Notes: generated by a model from the sequence alone, not told the origin. Positions 7,786 through 16,821 are shown, counted from the first letter of the stretch. The stretch is DNA of 37,457 bases from Candidatus Gastranaerophilales bacterium (GCA_021199975.1 JAJQHF010000112.1:1-37457); one strand, 5' to 3'. Made by a program: numbers and translations.

Positions 7786-9345
7786 TTATCTCCCTTTAGT
7801 TTTTGTTTTACCTTTAATGTTTTTAAGTTCCATAGAAGAGATACAGAACCCTTGCCCTTCTTCTTCCGTGTAGATTTTAATATTCATTGTGTACCAGGTT
7901 TGGGGGGTGGATATTTCAACTACTTTTTTGGAATAAATATTACTTGCGCAAACTCTAGCCGTTCCCTCAATCATTGTTTCAGGGATAACACCGTTAATAA
8001 GCTGTGTTTCATCATAAACAACCCCCAATGCCTCAGAGTCCACCTTAACAAATTTAGGGTTTTTTTGTTTACCGTTAACGGTTAATTGAACGTAAAAACG
8101 GTTTAAAAAATTATCGTTTAAAACCAGTAATAACGGGGTTTTTTGTTTTTTTAAGTTTGTATGCGTTCCTATATTTATATATGCGGTTTCATAAACAGCG
8201 GGATAGTAAGTACCGTTATTGGTGGTATTTATGTTTTCAATATAGATACTGCCTGTTTCTCCCGCCGTATAGACTTCATTGTTAATAACAACAACATCAT
8301 TAATATCTTGCTCAACTCTTTTAACCCATTCCTGGCGCTTGTAATCATAAATTAAAATCTCTATATTTTCGTTATTTTCTATTATGCACCATATTTCATT
8401 TTTATCACCGTAAACGCATGAAAACATTTTAAAATTATCCACGCTTCCAAAGTAAGATTGTATTTCACGTGCAACCGGACCCGCAGGTCTTATTTGCCCC
8501 GTATCAGTCATAGTAAGATAGTAAATATTTTTTTGATTGTTATCATAAAAGAATAAATAAATATCGTGTTTAACGAGTGACTGGAAGTTATAGCAGCCGT
8601 TCATAGCACTTGTAACCAGTGAAGAGTTTGCCGTGTCATTAGGAGTTGTATTTAAAAAAGATAAATCTTCATTGGTGAAAATATATAAACCGCCCGTAAA
8701 AGCGCAAACGGCGGTAACTTTTTTAGTGTAATCAATATACCAGCTGTCGGCTACATCTTCGGGGTCATCGTTCCAGGTGTAAATATCGTTTTGATGTGAT
8801 GCGTGTACTCCGTATTGGCTTGCAACCACTAAAAACCCGTTCCAATCGGTCATTGAGAGCCATTTTAAACTTCTTCCCAAATAGTCAACCGCCTCAATAG
8901 TTTGTATTTGTTCTTCCTGTGCAAAACAAACGGTTTTTGCTTCTTCGCCGTTGGTAAAAACAAACACATCATAAGCAGTGTCGGACATTGTAATACCGTT
9001 AGCATTACCCGTAACACTAAGCCCTGTAATGAGTTCTTCAAGCGTATCATCAAGATTAACTTTATATAATACTCCCTGCTCCTCATTTTCTCCATAAATA
9101 AATGTATAAGTAACATAGTCTTGAACACTTTTGAATATTCTTATTGCCTTATAACCGTCAGGCAAGTTATAAACAGCAGCATTTCCGCTCATTGATTTTA
9201 TACCCGTTTCTGAGCCTATTTCCGTTTGAATGAGTTCAACATTTTCCATATTAATAGCAGAGATTGCACCGTTAGAGTTAACTCCGTTAAACTCTCTAAT
9301 CCCTTTAAAATAACTGAATGTTTGAGGTGCAATTCTATATGCCAT
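7786..9345 (-). CDS. tail nozzle / tubular protein B-like, beta-propeller type
   Basis: A 519-residue, beta-strand-rich protein opening MAYRIAPQTFSYFKGIREFNG. Blade-like repeats recur, each ending in short motifs such as TYTFIYGENEEQGVLYKVN, FLVVASQYGVHASHQNDIY and GLYIFTNEDLSFL, with conserved Trp and Asp-Gly turns, then a C-terminal beta domain. Length, strand content and position directly after the head-tail adaptor match the tail nozzle proteins of short-tailed phages (T7 gp12 or P22 gp10 role). It would form the tube or plug through which DNA leaves. No catalytic residues are expected or seen. Confidence 0.7.
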   Translation of the reverse strand: MAYRIAPQTFSYFKGIREFNGVNSNGAISAINMENVELIQTEIGSETGIKSMSGNAAVYNLPDGYKAIRIFKSVQDYVTYTFIYGENEEQGVLYKVNLDDTLEELITGLSVTGNANGITMSDTAYDVFVFTNGEEAKTVCFAQEEQIQTIEAVDYLGRSLKWLSMTDWNGFLVVASQYGVHASHQNDIYTWNDDPEDVADSWYIDYTKKVTAVCAFTGGLYIFTNEDLSFLNTTPNDTANSSLVTSAMNGCYNFQSLVKHDIYLFFYDNNQKNIYYLTMTDTGQIRPAGPVAREIQSYFGSVDNFKMFSCVYGDKNEIWCIIENNENIEILIYDYKRQEWVKRVEQDINDVVVINNEVYTAGETGSIYIENINTTNNGTYYPAVYETAYINIGTHTNLKKQKTPLLLVLNDNFLNRFYVQLTVNGKQKNPKFVKVDSEALGVVYDETQLINGVIPETMIEGTARVCASNIYSKKVVEISTPQTWYTMNIKIYTEEEGQGFCISSMELKNIKGKTKTKGR

Positions 9346-9371
9346 TTTCTTTATTTAATCTCCTGTGATTA

Positions 9372-10034
9372 TTACCAAACTATCCGCCCGAACACCTTAA
9401 CGGGCTTACAAGCTCGTTTAAACACTCTCCACATCTCGTTAAACTCATTAATCATCGGCTTATAGTTTTCATCCTGATCGTCTTTGTTATTTTGAATCAT
9501 TGTTCTCATAACGAGACAATCCATAAAAAGGTATTCAAGATTTTCAGGCAAATTTATATAATCATCCTCATTAACAAATTCAAAAGCCGTATCCCCGTCA
9601 ACTGTCAAAACGGGTTCAAATTGAGAGTAAACAACATTTATATTATATTTTCCGTCAGGTATAGGATATAATCTTATTCTTTGAGTCGGATTATCCGTAT
9701 CAATCCAATAACTTACGGGTGTACCTGTTTCGGATTTGTCATATTTTGCAGGGTCGCCTATAAATGTAAGTTCTTCTAATGTATCAGTGTTATACACTTT
9801 ATCTATTTGACCTACGGGGATATTATATTTATATTTTTTTGCAATACAAGTCAGAGCAAGTTCTAATTTTCTAAAATTAAAGCTTTCAAGGTTATAGAGA
9901 TATCTTAAAGCACAATTTAATTCAGTTCGTGCCTGTAAGCTGTCATCGCTTGTAAAAACCATATCATCCGCATTAAAACCGCTCCATGCTTTATATCCTA
10001 ATTCAGTTAATAAACGCTGCGCCGTAACCGTCAT
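9372..10034 (-). CDS. head-tail adaptor / tail tubular protein A-like
   Basis: A 220-residue protein opening MTVTAQRLLTELGYKAWSG, with helices in the first 80 residues (LNCALRYLYNLESFNFRKLELAL), a beta insertion containing PVSYWIDTDNPTQRIRLYPIP, then a final helical half (LPENLEYLFMDCLVMRTMIQ) ending in FKRACK. The 'RIRLYPIPDG' strand and helix-beta-helix order are typical of T7 gp11 / P22 gp4-type adaptors that sit between the portal ring and the nozzle. Gene order (capsid, small protein, this gene, nozzle) agrees. It overlaps neither neighbour. Confidence 0.72.
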   Translation of the reverse strand: MTVTAQRLLTELGYKAWSGFNADDMVFTSDDSLQARTELNCALRYLYNLESFNFRKLELALTCIAKKYKYNIPVGQIDKVYNTDTLEELTFIGDPAKYDKSETGTPVSYWIDTDNPTQRIRLYPIPDGKYNINVVYSQFEPVLTVDGDTAFEFVNEDDYINLPENLEYLFMDCLVMRTMIQNNKDDQDENYKPMINEFNEMWRVFKRACKPVKVFGRIVW

Positions 10035-10039
10035 TTTAT

Positions 10040-10363
10040 TTATACCACCTCAATTTTATAAATCTCTTTACCTGTTGTATCTTTAGTAATAACCTTACTT
10101 GCACCTTGTTTTAACAGTTTTCTTGCTTCGATATTACCTGAACCTATAAAGCTTTCAACCACAGCCCCCGTAACGGTTATTGGTTTGTTTTTAATCTGCA
10201 GGTTAGTTATTTTATATCTCTTAGATGAACTTTCGTAATTAACCTCAATAACTTTTTCTTTTTTGGGTGCAAGTCCGAGTATTTTATCTTCGGTCGATTG
10301 ATTTTGAGTTTCATTGATTGTTTTTGTTGTTTTAGTTTTATTTTTGATATTTTCAGCAGTCAT
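10040..10363 (-). CDS. small Lys-rich virion-module protein
   Basis: A 107-residue protein. The first 40 residues are disordered and rich in Lys, Thr and Asn. Residues about 40-107 form strands (VIEVNYESSSKRYKITNLQI, KPITVTGAVVESFIGSG) ending GKEIYKIEVV. It lies between the capsid gene and the head-tail adaptor, where small head-completion or decoration proteins are usual. I do not recognise the family; the beta-rich C-terminal domain with a flexible N-terminus is consistent with head decoration. It follows a strong intergenic hairpin at 10414-10439. Confidence 0.62.
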   Translation of the reverse strand: MTAENIKNKTKTTKTINETQNQSTEDKILGLAPKKEKVIEVNYESSSKRYKITNLQIKNKPITVTGAVVESFIGSGNIEARKLLKQGASKVITKDTTGKEIYKIEVV

Positions 10364-10413
10364 TTTATAATTTTAAAATCCTTTCTAATTCTAAGTTTTT
10401 TTTAAAGGGAAAC

Positions 10414-10439
10414 GGGGGAAAAGGTTTAATTTTTCCCCC
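10414..10439 (-). terminator. hairpin after capsid gene (attenuator or mRNA stabiliser)
   Basis: A perfect 9-bp stem (GGGGGAAAA at 10414-10422 with TTTTCCCCC at 10431-10439) has an 8-base loop. On the minus strand it follows the capsid stop codon by about 60 bases. There is no clean U-run after it, so partial termination or protection of the abundant capsid mRNA from 3' decay is more likely than full termination. Confidence 0.55.
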
Positions 10440-10498
10440 TTCACAAACAAAAAGAATGTGTAAAAAAGAAGAAAAAGAACAAAAAAGAACAAAAAATA

Positions 10499-11359
10499 TT
10501 ATGAGATAGTAAATGTTGCGCTTGCCAGACATGTAGGTTGTACAACCTTAGCACCGTAAACATATAAGCCTCTTACATAATCACCAAAGTTATCTTTATC
10601 CTTAAGACTTTCAACTTTAGTGATTTGTTCTGCGTATGTAATAGCTTCTGATGTACCTGCTAAGATTGCAAAGCCTGTATCCTCTTTAATAATTGTTGAT
10701 TGTTTGATGTCAAAACCTGCATACTGCATAATAGCGCCTTTTCTTACGGTTTGGTCACCTAATGTGGTAGCGTGTTTTGCTTCTTCCGAGTTTTTAATAA
10801 CTCCGATTATTTCAGGCGGAAGAATTAAGAAAGGTCTTTTCCCGTCCTCACCCAATCCGCTGTCATCAATAGCGTTTGCACGTGCAAGAAGCGTAAACAA
10901 GTTAACACAAGTTGAATAAATATCATCCGCCGTAACCGCAACCGTTCCCAATTGGTTTGTTGTGTCAACTCCGGCGATACCCAAGGCGTGTAAATAAGCG
11001 TCTTTAACGTTAACAACTTCTTTTTTAGCCTGATTGGTATATTTGCCCATAAGGTCGATATTTGCTTGTACTTTGTCAATATCAGGAACAATAAAGCTAA
11101 AGCTTTTAGCCTGGTCGACTTTTAAAGTGGTAGTTTCACCGTCTAATTTTTGATATGTCAAAGCTGTATCATCATCATAAGTAGATACTGTAATATTACC
11201 TACTGTTTGGATGTGGACGGTGTCACCCTGTCTTTTAATTTCTCCTTCATAGTTGCGGTTAACACAATCGAGCATAACCCCCGCATCCATAATTTTGCGC
11301 AATAATTCTTTTGACCATATCTCGGGTCTGAATAATCCGTCTTGTACTGTTGTAGCCAT
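10499..11359 (-). CDS. major capsid protein
   Basis: A 286-residue protein opening MATTVQDGLFRPEIWSKELL. Features typical of HK97/P22-fold coat proteins are visible. There is an early segment with GDTVHIQTVGNITVSTYD and a TTTLKVDQAKSFSFIVPDID strand pair. A long helix follows (IDLMGKYTNQAKKEVVNVKDAYLH is split by my numbering at residues about 107-130), then FLILPPEIIGVIKNS and a C-terminal FGDYVRGLYVYGAKVVQP strand. Order after the scaffold and before the connector genes supports the call. Strong expression is expected; it is flanked by a good ribosome site and a downstream stabilising hairpin. Confidence 0.85.
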   Translation of the reverse strand: MATTVQDGLFRPEIWSKELLRKIMDAGVMLDCVNRNYEGEIKRQGDTVHIQTVGNITVSTYDDDTALTYQKLDGETTTLKVDQAKSFSFIVPDIDKVQANIDLMGKYTNQAKKEVVNVKDAYLHALGIAGVDTTNQLGTVAVTADDIYSTCVNLFTLLARANAIDDSGLGEDGKRPFLILPPEIIGVIKNSEEAKHATTLGDQTVRKGAIMQYAGFDIKQSTIIKEDTGFAILAGTSEAITYAEQITKVESLKDKDNFGDYVRGLYVYGAKVVQPTCLASATFTIS

Positions 11360-11379
11360 TTTTTAAAACTCCTTATAAT

Positions 11380-12408
11380 TTATCTTTTCATATACTGTTG
11401 AATCAGTTTGTCTCCGTATTTCTCGTAAGCCGCATTATATTCAGCTTGTGTCATACGTTCTATCTGCTCCGCTGTAGGCATGCCGTCTGAATTAATAATA
11501 TTCCCGGCTGTACCTTCTATTTGTGAGCCTTGTTTAGCGGTTTCAATAGCTTTTTGTGCCTCATACTCTTTTATTGCCTTTGCCCGTTCAACCTGTGCTA
11601 TTCTGTCATAAACGCTTTTGAAAATGTTCATATCTTCTTTGGAGTTTATAAACCCTGCGTTACAAAAGATTTTTAATGCATCCGATTTACCCGTATTGTC
11701 GTTAACATCCGAAAGAAAATCCCCAAAGTCCTCTTTTAAAGTATTAGCCAGTTTAATATTACTTTCATCTTTCATTTGTCTTTGTTTTTGAGCATATTTA
11801 GATTGTAAATCGTTTGTCATTCGTTGTTTTTGCAACGCAACTTTTTCAATAAACCCGCTTGAAAAATAGCGCTTTGCTTCCTCAAGATACCCTTTATTAC
11901 CTGTATTGTAGTAATTAATAAGGTGTTCTCTGACTGTTTCATAGTCTTCGGGTGCTATATCTCTAATGCCGTCAGCGTATAAATTGAACTCTGCAAGAGT
12001 AACAGCGTTTGCAATTTCCGCACTCTCAACACTGTTATAACCTTGTTGTTGTGCTTGTTTAAGTCTTTGCGCCTGTAATTGAGCTTCTTGTTCCGATTGC
12101 TTGTTTAAGAGTTCATTATATTTCTTTTCGAACTCAGAAGCTTTAGAAATCATCTTTTGCGCTTCGCTGTAGCCTTTTTCGAGTTCTTCCACACTTTTAT
12201 ACTTGTTAGCATAGAGTTTTGTTTCCGTACTTGCACTGTTTGTTTCTGTTTGATTGTCATTTTCAGCCGTTTCATTATTCAGAGTTGGTTCAGCTGCTGC
12301 GGTTTCCGACACATTAACATCTGTATTAACGGTATCGGGCACAGTATTTGCTGAGGTGTCAACTACCGAAGTTTTTTCGGGTGTTGAAATTGCCGTATCT
12401 TCCGCCAT
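11380..12408 (-). CDS. capsid scaffold protein
   Basis: A 342-residue protein. Residues 1-65 are acidic, disordered and rich in Thr, Asn and Glu. Residues about 70-135 form a coiled coil with many Gln (KYNELLNKQSEQEAQLQAQR), and the middle and C-terminus are helical and charged. This highly helical, charged make-up directly upstream of the capsid gene is standard for podovirus scaffold proteins, which fill the procapsid and leave before or during DNA packaging. The C-terminal basic helix (YEKYGDKLIQQYMKR) probably contacts the coat. No protease motif is seen. Confidence 0.75.
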   Translation of the reverse strand: MAEDTAISTPEKTSVVDTSANTVPDTVNTDVNVSETAAAEPTLNNETAENDNQTETNSASTETKLYANKYKSVEELEKGYSEAQKMISKASEFEKKYNELLNKQSEQEAQLQAQRLKQAQQQGYNSVESAEIANAVTLAEFNLYADGIRDIAPEDYETVREHLINYYNTGNKGYLEEAKRYFSSGFIEKVALQKQRMTNDLQSKYAQKQRQMKDESNIKLANTLKEDFGDFLSDVNDNTGKSDALKIFCNAGFINSKEDMNIFKSVYDRIAQVERAKAIKEYEAQKAIETAKQGSQIEGTAGNIINSDGMPTAEQIERMTQAEYNAAYEKYGDKLIQQYMKR

Positions 12409-12419
12409 AAATAAAAAAC

Positions 12420-12611
12420 CTACTTTCTTTTGTTTACTTCGTTTGGTATGGATTTAACCTTGTGTAATAATTCGCACATCCCCTTTATCTCACTTGCTTC
12501 TCTGTTTTTACAGGCATTCTCTGTTATATAATCACTCATATAGGTAATTAATAAACCGCCCTCTTTTAGTTCAAGGTAATTGCGTAATTTAACGAGATTT
12601 TCCATATCCAT
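12420..12611 (-). CDS. small unknown late protein, possibly leaderless
   Basis: A 63-residue protein opening MDMENLVKLRNYLELKEGG, helical, with two Cys in the middle (NACKNREASEIKGMCELL) and a basic end (NEVNKRK). It is the first gene after the promoter-like element at 12618-12648. The TACAAT box lies only about 6 bases before the ATG, so either the mRNA is nearly leaderless or translation starts at the second ATG at 12605. It sits just upstream of the scaffold. Function unknown. Confidence 0.6.
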   Translation of the reverse strand: MDMENLVKLRNYLELKEGGLLITYMSDYITENACKNREASEIKGMCELLHKVKSIPNEVNKRK

Positions 12612-12617
12612 ATTATT

Positions 12618-12648
12618 ATTGTACCAGTTTTCAAAACGGGCATTTTTT
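12618..12648 (-). promoter_or_regulatory. late promoter-like element, copy 2
   Basis: The minus strand reads TGCCCGTTTTGAAAAC then TGG and TACAAT, matching copy 1 (1936-1977) in 29 of about 31 positions. TGCCCG and TACAAT are again 13 bases apart. It stands before the 63-residue gene and the scaffold/capsid genes, a sensible place for a late promoter boosting capsid synthesis. Confidence 0.6.
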
Positions 12649-12746
12649 GAGTGTTTTTTATAATATATGACGTTTAAAAATACAAAAATAAGGGAATTTA
12701 AAAAAATGTCAAAAAAAGAAAAGAAAAAAGAAAGAGAGTTTTTATT

Positions 12747-13028
12747 ATGAACAATAAAAAGATAATAACAATATTATGTCTTGTAATGTTTGCTGCTCCT
12801 GCTTTTGCGGATAATATACAGTATGGATATAATGCAGTCGGTGAATATGTACCTGTCAAAATAGGTAATGACCGGGTTAAGTACGGATATAATGCTGTTG
12901 GTGATTACGTTCCTACTTCAATAGGAAATAATAAAATAAAATATGGCTACAATGCACAAGGTAATTATGTACCTACTTCTATACAATCATCAACTCGTAA
13001 CTACAATTCACATAAAAACAGATATTAA
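12747..13028 (+). CDS. secreted three-repeat cargo protein (moron)
   Basis: A 93-residue protein on the strand opposite to all surrounding virion genes. Residues 1-21 form a signal peptide (Lys-rich start, hydrophobic ITILCLVMFAA, cleavage after AFA). The mature part is three tandem repeats of about 23 residues built on YGYNAxGxYVP and IGN, ending in a Ser/Asn/Arg tail. Upstream is AAAGAGAG and a 14-codon Lys-rich leader frame (12706-12750) whose stop overlaps this ATG. A TATAAT box at 12659-12664 could be its own promoter. Orientation, signal peptide and own promoter mark it as a lysogenic-conversion gene. Surface or periplasmic function unknown. Confidence 0.75.
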   Translation: MNNKKIITILCLVMFAAPAFADNIQYGYNAVGEYVPVKIGNDRVKYGYNAVGDYVPTSIGNNKIKYGYNAQGNYVPTSIQSSTRNYNSHKNRY

Positions 13029-13032
13029 TAAT

Positions 13033-13116
13033 ATGTCCGATATAACCATACCGCAAATAATAACAACATTAATTGGTATAGGTTTGTTATGGTATATGAT
13101 TAAATATACCGATTAA
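13033..13116 (+). CDS. 27-residue membrane peptide candidate
   Basis: A short frame reads MSDITIPQIITTLIGIGLLW and then YMIKYTD. One hydrophobic helix covers residues 8-23 and a charged tail follows. It starts 5 bases after the secreted repeat protein's stop, so it could be translated by reinitiation, and it overlaps the portal stop codon tail to tail. No clear ribosome site. It may be part of the same cargo unit; the short length makes chance occurrence a real alternative. Confidence 0.35.
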   Translation: MSDITIPQIITTLIGIGLLWYMIKYTD

Positions 13117-15116
13117 ACGGCTTGCGGCGGTATTCCTTGCCCTTGCCCTTGCAGCTGCTGTATCTGCTGCAATTGTTGCTGCTGTTCAAGTTTTTGTTTA
13201 ATCATATCTCTGTAATTATCCCTTTGAACATCCCCCATAGCCTGCTGCTGTAATTCGTTATTTCTTTGAGTTTGCTGAAATTGCTGTATAACCTGCTGTG
13301 CTGATTGTTGGAACATTGGCAATAATTGCTTTTTAACAGGGTCAGGAAGTTTTTTAAACTGCTCGAACAGTTGCGCTTCTTGTGTTTGCGGTAAAAAGAA
13401 TTTTTCCGAATTGTCAAAGCCTACCATCTCAACGGCTGTAACTAATACTTCCCGCCAGTTAATCATCTGTCTTAATTCCTGGTCTTTTCCCACGGTAGAA
13501 AATATTTGAAAAAGCTCCTGAAATTTGTTCTTGCGGTCGTTGATTGCATTTCTGTCTTCATATGTGTATTGATATTGTGCTTGTCTTATCGTGTTATCAA
13601 TCTTAAATTGCAGGTTTTCTCCTTTTTCCTGCAGATAAACGTATTCCACGCCGTCTTTAAACGTTGCCAGTAGCTCCGCAACATTCTCAATCATCGGAAT
13701 AGTCAAGTCTTGATTAATAGTATCTAATTCTTTGCTGACTTGTGAGGATGACCCTTTATCCGCTAAATTCAACTCTGTAGCTGTTCTTTTTTGAGTTTCT
13801 ATATTGCCGTACATAACGCTAGATACGCTTGAAGTATCAGCTATCTTTTGATTTAACAAACCTAATAAATCGGAAATACCGCCTGCACTGAATTTAGCTT
13901 CAACGGGCTGTCCTCCGTTATAATCATTTTTAAAAGGTAATAATTTACCGGGACTATATGGTATTGTACCGTCTGTATTTGTGTTTTCATCATTCAATAA
14001 GTCCTCATGCACCCAGCAAGGGGGATTAGCCGTAAGCTTTTGTACGTCAAAAGCGTTATTGGTAAGCTTTTCTTCCTCTTTGCACATATTTAAAACAGAT
14101 AACAAGGGGCTTATTCCTCTTTTTGTCAACGGGTTGTACTCTAAAGCGCAAAAGATAAACGGATTAATAAACATGGGGTTCTCTTCGAACCTTATGAGCC
14201 ATTTGTCCGCCAATACTTCCGCTATGTAGTTTTTATATGTTTTACCGTCAACGACAAAATCACCGTGAGCGTATAATACGCTGTATTGCCCGCCGTATTG
14301 TGTTTCATCCCTCAAATCAATTATTTCTTTATTTTCTGCACTTTCAACGTCTTTTTGCATTTTAAGCTCGTCAATAACATCATCAGGGATATTATAAACA
14401 GTATTATTTTTAATGTTCTCAATGGTGTCAAAACGCTTGTAAATTTTAATACAGCTATCCCACGACCTTTTATTATAAAGCTTAAATTTGGAATGGTCAA
14501 AAACAAACATAAATGGAGAAATGCTTTCCACACGTGCATTTTCGTATACAGGGATGTTAATATCCGATTGCATATACCCCGCTTGTGTCATCAAAGGAAT
14601 AATATTGTTATAAACAAATCCTACATCTTTTTTCTGTCTTTTAACTACTTTGGTTCTTTTTTCCCAATCTGTTTTAAAAATCATCTCTCCGATATCGTAA
14701 AGGTCGTCAATAGCTTTATCGTACTGCTTACCAATGTTCATTTTTTGTAAACTATCAACAATAGCAGCTTTTTGATTCTTTGCCATTTCTTCCGTTTGTG
14801 CGTTGGTACCGTTAACGGTAAACATCTGCTGCGGATTTTGCCATATTTCCCGCCAAATAGCTGATTTTTTAGTCCTTTTAATATTGTAAATGGTATTCAG
14901 TTTAACGTCTGATTTCCATTCAAGTTCACCCTCATACTTTTTAACACCCTGCTGCAAATAGGTATATTGCATTAATTCCCTTGCAATAGCTATCTGGTCG
15001 CTTCTGTCCGTATCCCATTGATTAAATTTTTGACTGATTGAGGCTGCTAATGCGTTCTTCTGTTCTTCCGATAACTCCGATTGATTATCTTTTATCTGTT
15101 CTTCGATTATTTCCAT
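13113..15116 (-). CDS. portal protein
   Basis: A 667-residue protein opening MEIIEEQIKDNQSELSEEQK. The N-terminal half contains a wing-like segment with NTIYNIKRTKKSAIWREIWQ. The middle holds the long segment NPFIFCALEYNPLTKRGIS, typical of podovirus portals, followed by helices (LLGLLNQKIADTSSVSSVMYG). The end is Gln-rich (about residues 610-660, QQQQLQQIQQLQGQGQG). Size, order after the terminase and before the scaffold, and the TAT(E)LNLAD-type helix before the C-terminus agree with a T7/Sf6-type dodecameric portal. The Gln tract may form the barrel that senses packaged DNA. Confidence 0.82.
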   Translation of the reverse strand: MEIIEEQIKDNQSELSEEQKNALAASISQKFNQWDTDRSDQIAIARELMQYTYLQQGVKKYEGELEWKSDVKLNTIYNIKRTKKSAIWREIWQNPQQMFTVNGTNAQTEEMAKNQKAAIVDSLQKMNIGKQYDKAIDDLYDIGEMIFKTDWEKRTKVVKRQKKDVGFVYNNIIPLMTQAGYMQSDINIPVYENARVESISPFMFVFDHSKFKLYNKRSWDSCIKIYKRFDTIENIKNNTVYNIPDDVIDELKMQKDVESAENKEIIDLRDETQYGGQYSVLYAHGDFVVDGKTYKNYIAEVLADKWLIRFEENPMFINPFIFCALEYNPLTKRGISPLLSVLNMCKEEEKLTNNAFDVQKLTANPPCWVHEDLLNDENTNTDGTIPYSPGKLLPFKNDYNGGQPVEAKFSAGGISDLLGLLNQKIADTSSVSSVMYGNIETQKRTATELNLADKGSSSQVSKELDTINQDLTIPMIENVAELLATFKDGVEYVYLQEKGENLQFKIDNTIRQAQYQYTYEDRNAINDRKNKFQELFQIFSTVGKDQELRQMINWREVLVTAVEMVGFDNSEKFFLPQTQEAQLFEQFKKLPDPVKKQLLPMFQQSAQQVIQQFQQTQRNNELQQQAMGDVQRDNYRDMIKQKLEQQQQLQQIQQLQGQGQGIPPQAV

Positions 15117-15156
15117 TTTTTAAATATCCCCTTTTTATAATAACAATTATAACATT

Positions 15157-16449
15157 TTATTTAATCGGAAAATAATATTCAGCGGGATAGGTAACAGCAT
15201 CCAACGGATGGATTAAAAATTTTTTATTCCTGTCTTTTTTTATGTCATTTATTGTCGGTTCATCTACTTCCCTTGTCCCTTCTTTGTATTTAGCATTCTC
15301 AATATTATAAACAGTCCATTTGCACTTATCAGGGTCTATGTAAAAACAGATTTCCCCGTCATAACGCTTTACAAGGTTGTTAAATGCTTCAAACCGCTTT
15401 ATCTTATGCGGGTTTCCCCTGTGAATTTTAATATCAACATGCCTTCCGAAGTGATTTTCAAGCTTTCTTTGAATGATTTTAAAATTTGTTAAATCAGGAT
15501 TAGTTGCCATACAATTATGCTGATTACCTGCTGCATCACCATTAAGTATAATTGCCCCTTTGTGACCGCCGTAACGGTCAATAACTTCATGTGCGCAATC
15601 TTTTGTTGTTGTATGTTCTTTTATTAATTCGTCAAAAACATAGATTTTGTTTTGGTCTTTGTGAAAAAATACCCACGCCATAGGGTCATAGTTGAAATCG
15701 CACGAAATATGTAAGTCTAAATCCTTTTGATAATACAATTTTCGCTTGTTTTGTTCCGTAAATCCTTTAATAATCAAGTTTCCCATATTATCGTCAGGCT
15801 GCCCGAGCCATATAACCTTATAATCATCAGGCTTATTTATCCTTGTAAGCTCCGCCATTTCAATAATATCTTTAGACACAAAAGGGTTTTTGTCATAGTT
15901 GACGTGTATATGCAGCGTTTTATTTCTGTATATTGTTGTTAATTCGGACATTATCGGATGTTTACCGTGCGTTACTTCGGGGTTCATTGTGATAAATATC
16001 TGTGCACCCTGTGAGCGTATTGTTGGATTGAGATTATCCCATGATTTTTTACTTATTTTTTGAGCCTCTTCAACCCATACAAGCCCAAAATCCTCGTAAG
16101 ACTTGACGTTATCGGCTGTAATGTCCGATAATCCGATAAACACAATTACAGAGCCTGTAGACTTGCTTATAATCCTGGTTGCCTGTACCTCATACGGCAA
16201 TGAATATTTTTTTATTATATTAACAAAAAGCTTGTAATTACTCTCACTGATTGAGTTTTGGTGTTCTCTGCAACACAATAAATCAATTTTTTTATACATC
16301 AATTTTTCAAGTAAAAAATGAGCGACAAACCAGGATTTGCCCGAACTTCTACCCCCTGTAAGTGCGATATACCGCCCTTTAAAGTCAAATATGGGTTCAA
16401 AAACCTCTGAATATTGCCAATTATACTCAATCCGCATTATTAACTTCAC
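15157..16449 (-). CDS. terminase large subunit
   Basis: A 430-residue packaging motor. The ATPase part has Walker A GGRSSGKS at residues 32-39, and Walker B with the catalytic acid in LVWVEEAQ near residue 124. A coupling-type SQG/T MNPE segment follows (IFITMNPEVTHG). The nuclease part has the acidic strand HISCDFNYDPMAWVFF, a second acid in ILNGDAAGNQ, and the closing HPLDAVTYPAEYYF that is usual in TerL proteins of the Terminase_3 type. The start overlaps the small terminase by 23 bases; an inner ATG at 16435-16437 (MRIEYNW) is an alternative start. Length is typical. Confidence 0.9.
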   Translation of the reverse strand: MKLIMRIEYNWQYSEVFEPIFDFKGRYIALTGGRSSGKSWFVAHFLLEKLMYKKIDLLCCREHQNSISESNYKLFVNIIKKYSLPYEVQATRIISKSTGSVIVFIGLSDITADNVKSYEDFGLVWVEEAQKISKKSWDNLNPTIRSQGAQIFITMNPEVTHGKHPIMSELTTIYRNKTLHIHVNYDKNPFVSKDIIEMAELTRINKPDDYKVIWLGQPDDNMGNLIIKGFTEQNKRKLYYQKDLDLHISCDFNYDPMAWVFFHKDQNKIYVFDELIKEHTTTKDCAHEVIDRYGGHKGAIILNGDAAGNQHNCMATNPDLTNFKIIQRKLENHFGRHVDIKIHRGNPHKIKRFEAFNNLVKRYDGEICFYIDPDKCKWTVYNIENAKYKEGTREVDEPTINDIKKDRNKKFLIHPLDAVTYPAEYYFPIK

Positions 16450-16774
16450 TTGCTTGTATTAATATTGGTTCGTTATTATTATTATTATTATTATCAATAT
16501 TAACTTTTTTTCGATTAATAACAATTTCAAAATTATTGCCTGCTGCAGATATTTCAATCGCTTTAAACTGTGGATAACAGTATTTAGCAAGCAGTGCAAG
16601 GATTGTAACTTTTACTTCTTCTTTGTTTGTCTTATTATAAAGCTCAATTGACTTTTCGAGCACGTTAAAGTTGCGTGTTTCTAAGAACTCACGCACTCCA
16701 AGCGTTGCTTTATTTGGTGTTCCTTTGACTCTGCCCGCATTAGGCAGCTTTTTGTCACCTTTTTTAAAAGTCAT
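16427..16774 (-). CDS. terminase small subunit
   Basis: A 115-residue protein opening MTFKKGDKKLPNAGRVKGTPNK. The 'GR.KGTPNKAT..VREF' start is a common opening of phage small terminases and related DNA-binding proteins. Residues about 25-75 form helices, and the C-terminus carries an Asn run (about residues 95-102) encoded by a pure ATT/AAT trinucleotide tract near 16476-16496. It is the first gene of the late operon, about 50 bases below a sigma70-like promoter. It would recognise the packaging site. The trinucleotide run could vary in length between isolates. Confidence 0.78.
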   Translation of the reverse strand: MTFKKGDKKLPNAGRVKGTPNKATLGVREFLETRNFNVLEKSIELYNKTNKEEVKVTILALLAKYCYPQFKAIEISAAGNNFEIVINRKKVNIDNNNNNNNEPILIQASEVNNAD

Positions 16775-16821
16775 AATATTAACCCACTGCTACAGTAATA
16801 GTAATAGTAATGTATACATCT

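Noticed and set aside
13981..14750. Plus-strand frames opposite the portal gene
   Set aside because: Phe/Ile/Cys-rich products without ribosome sites, shadows of the portal coding sequence.
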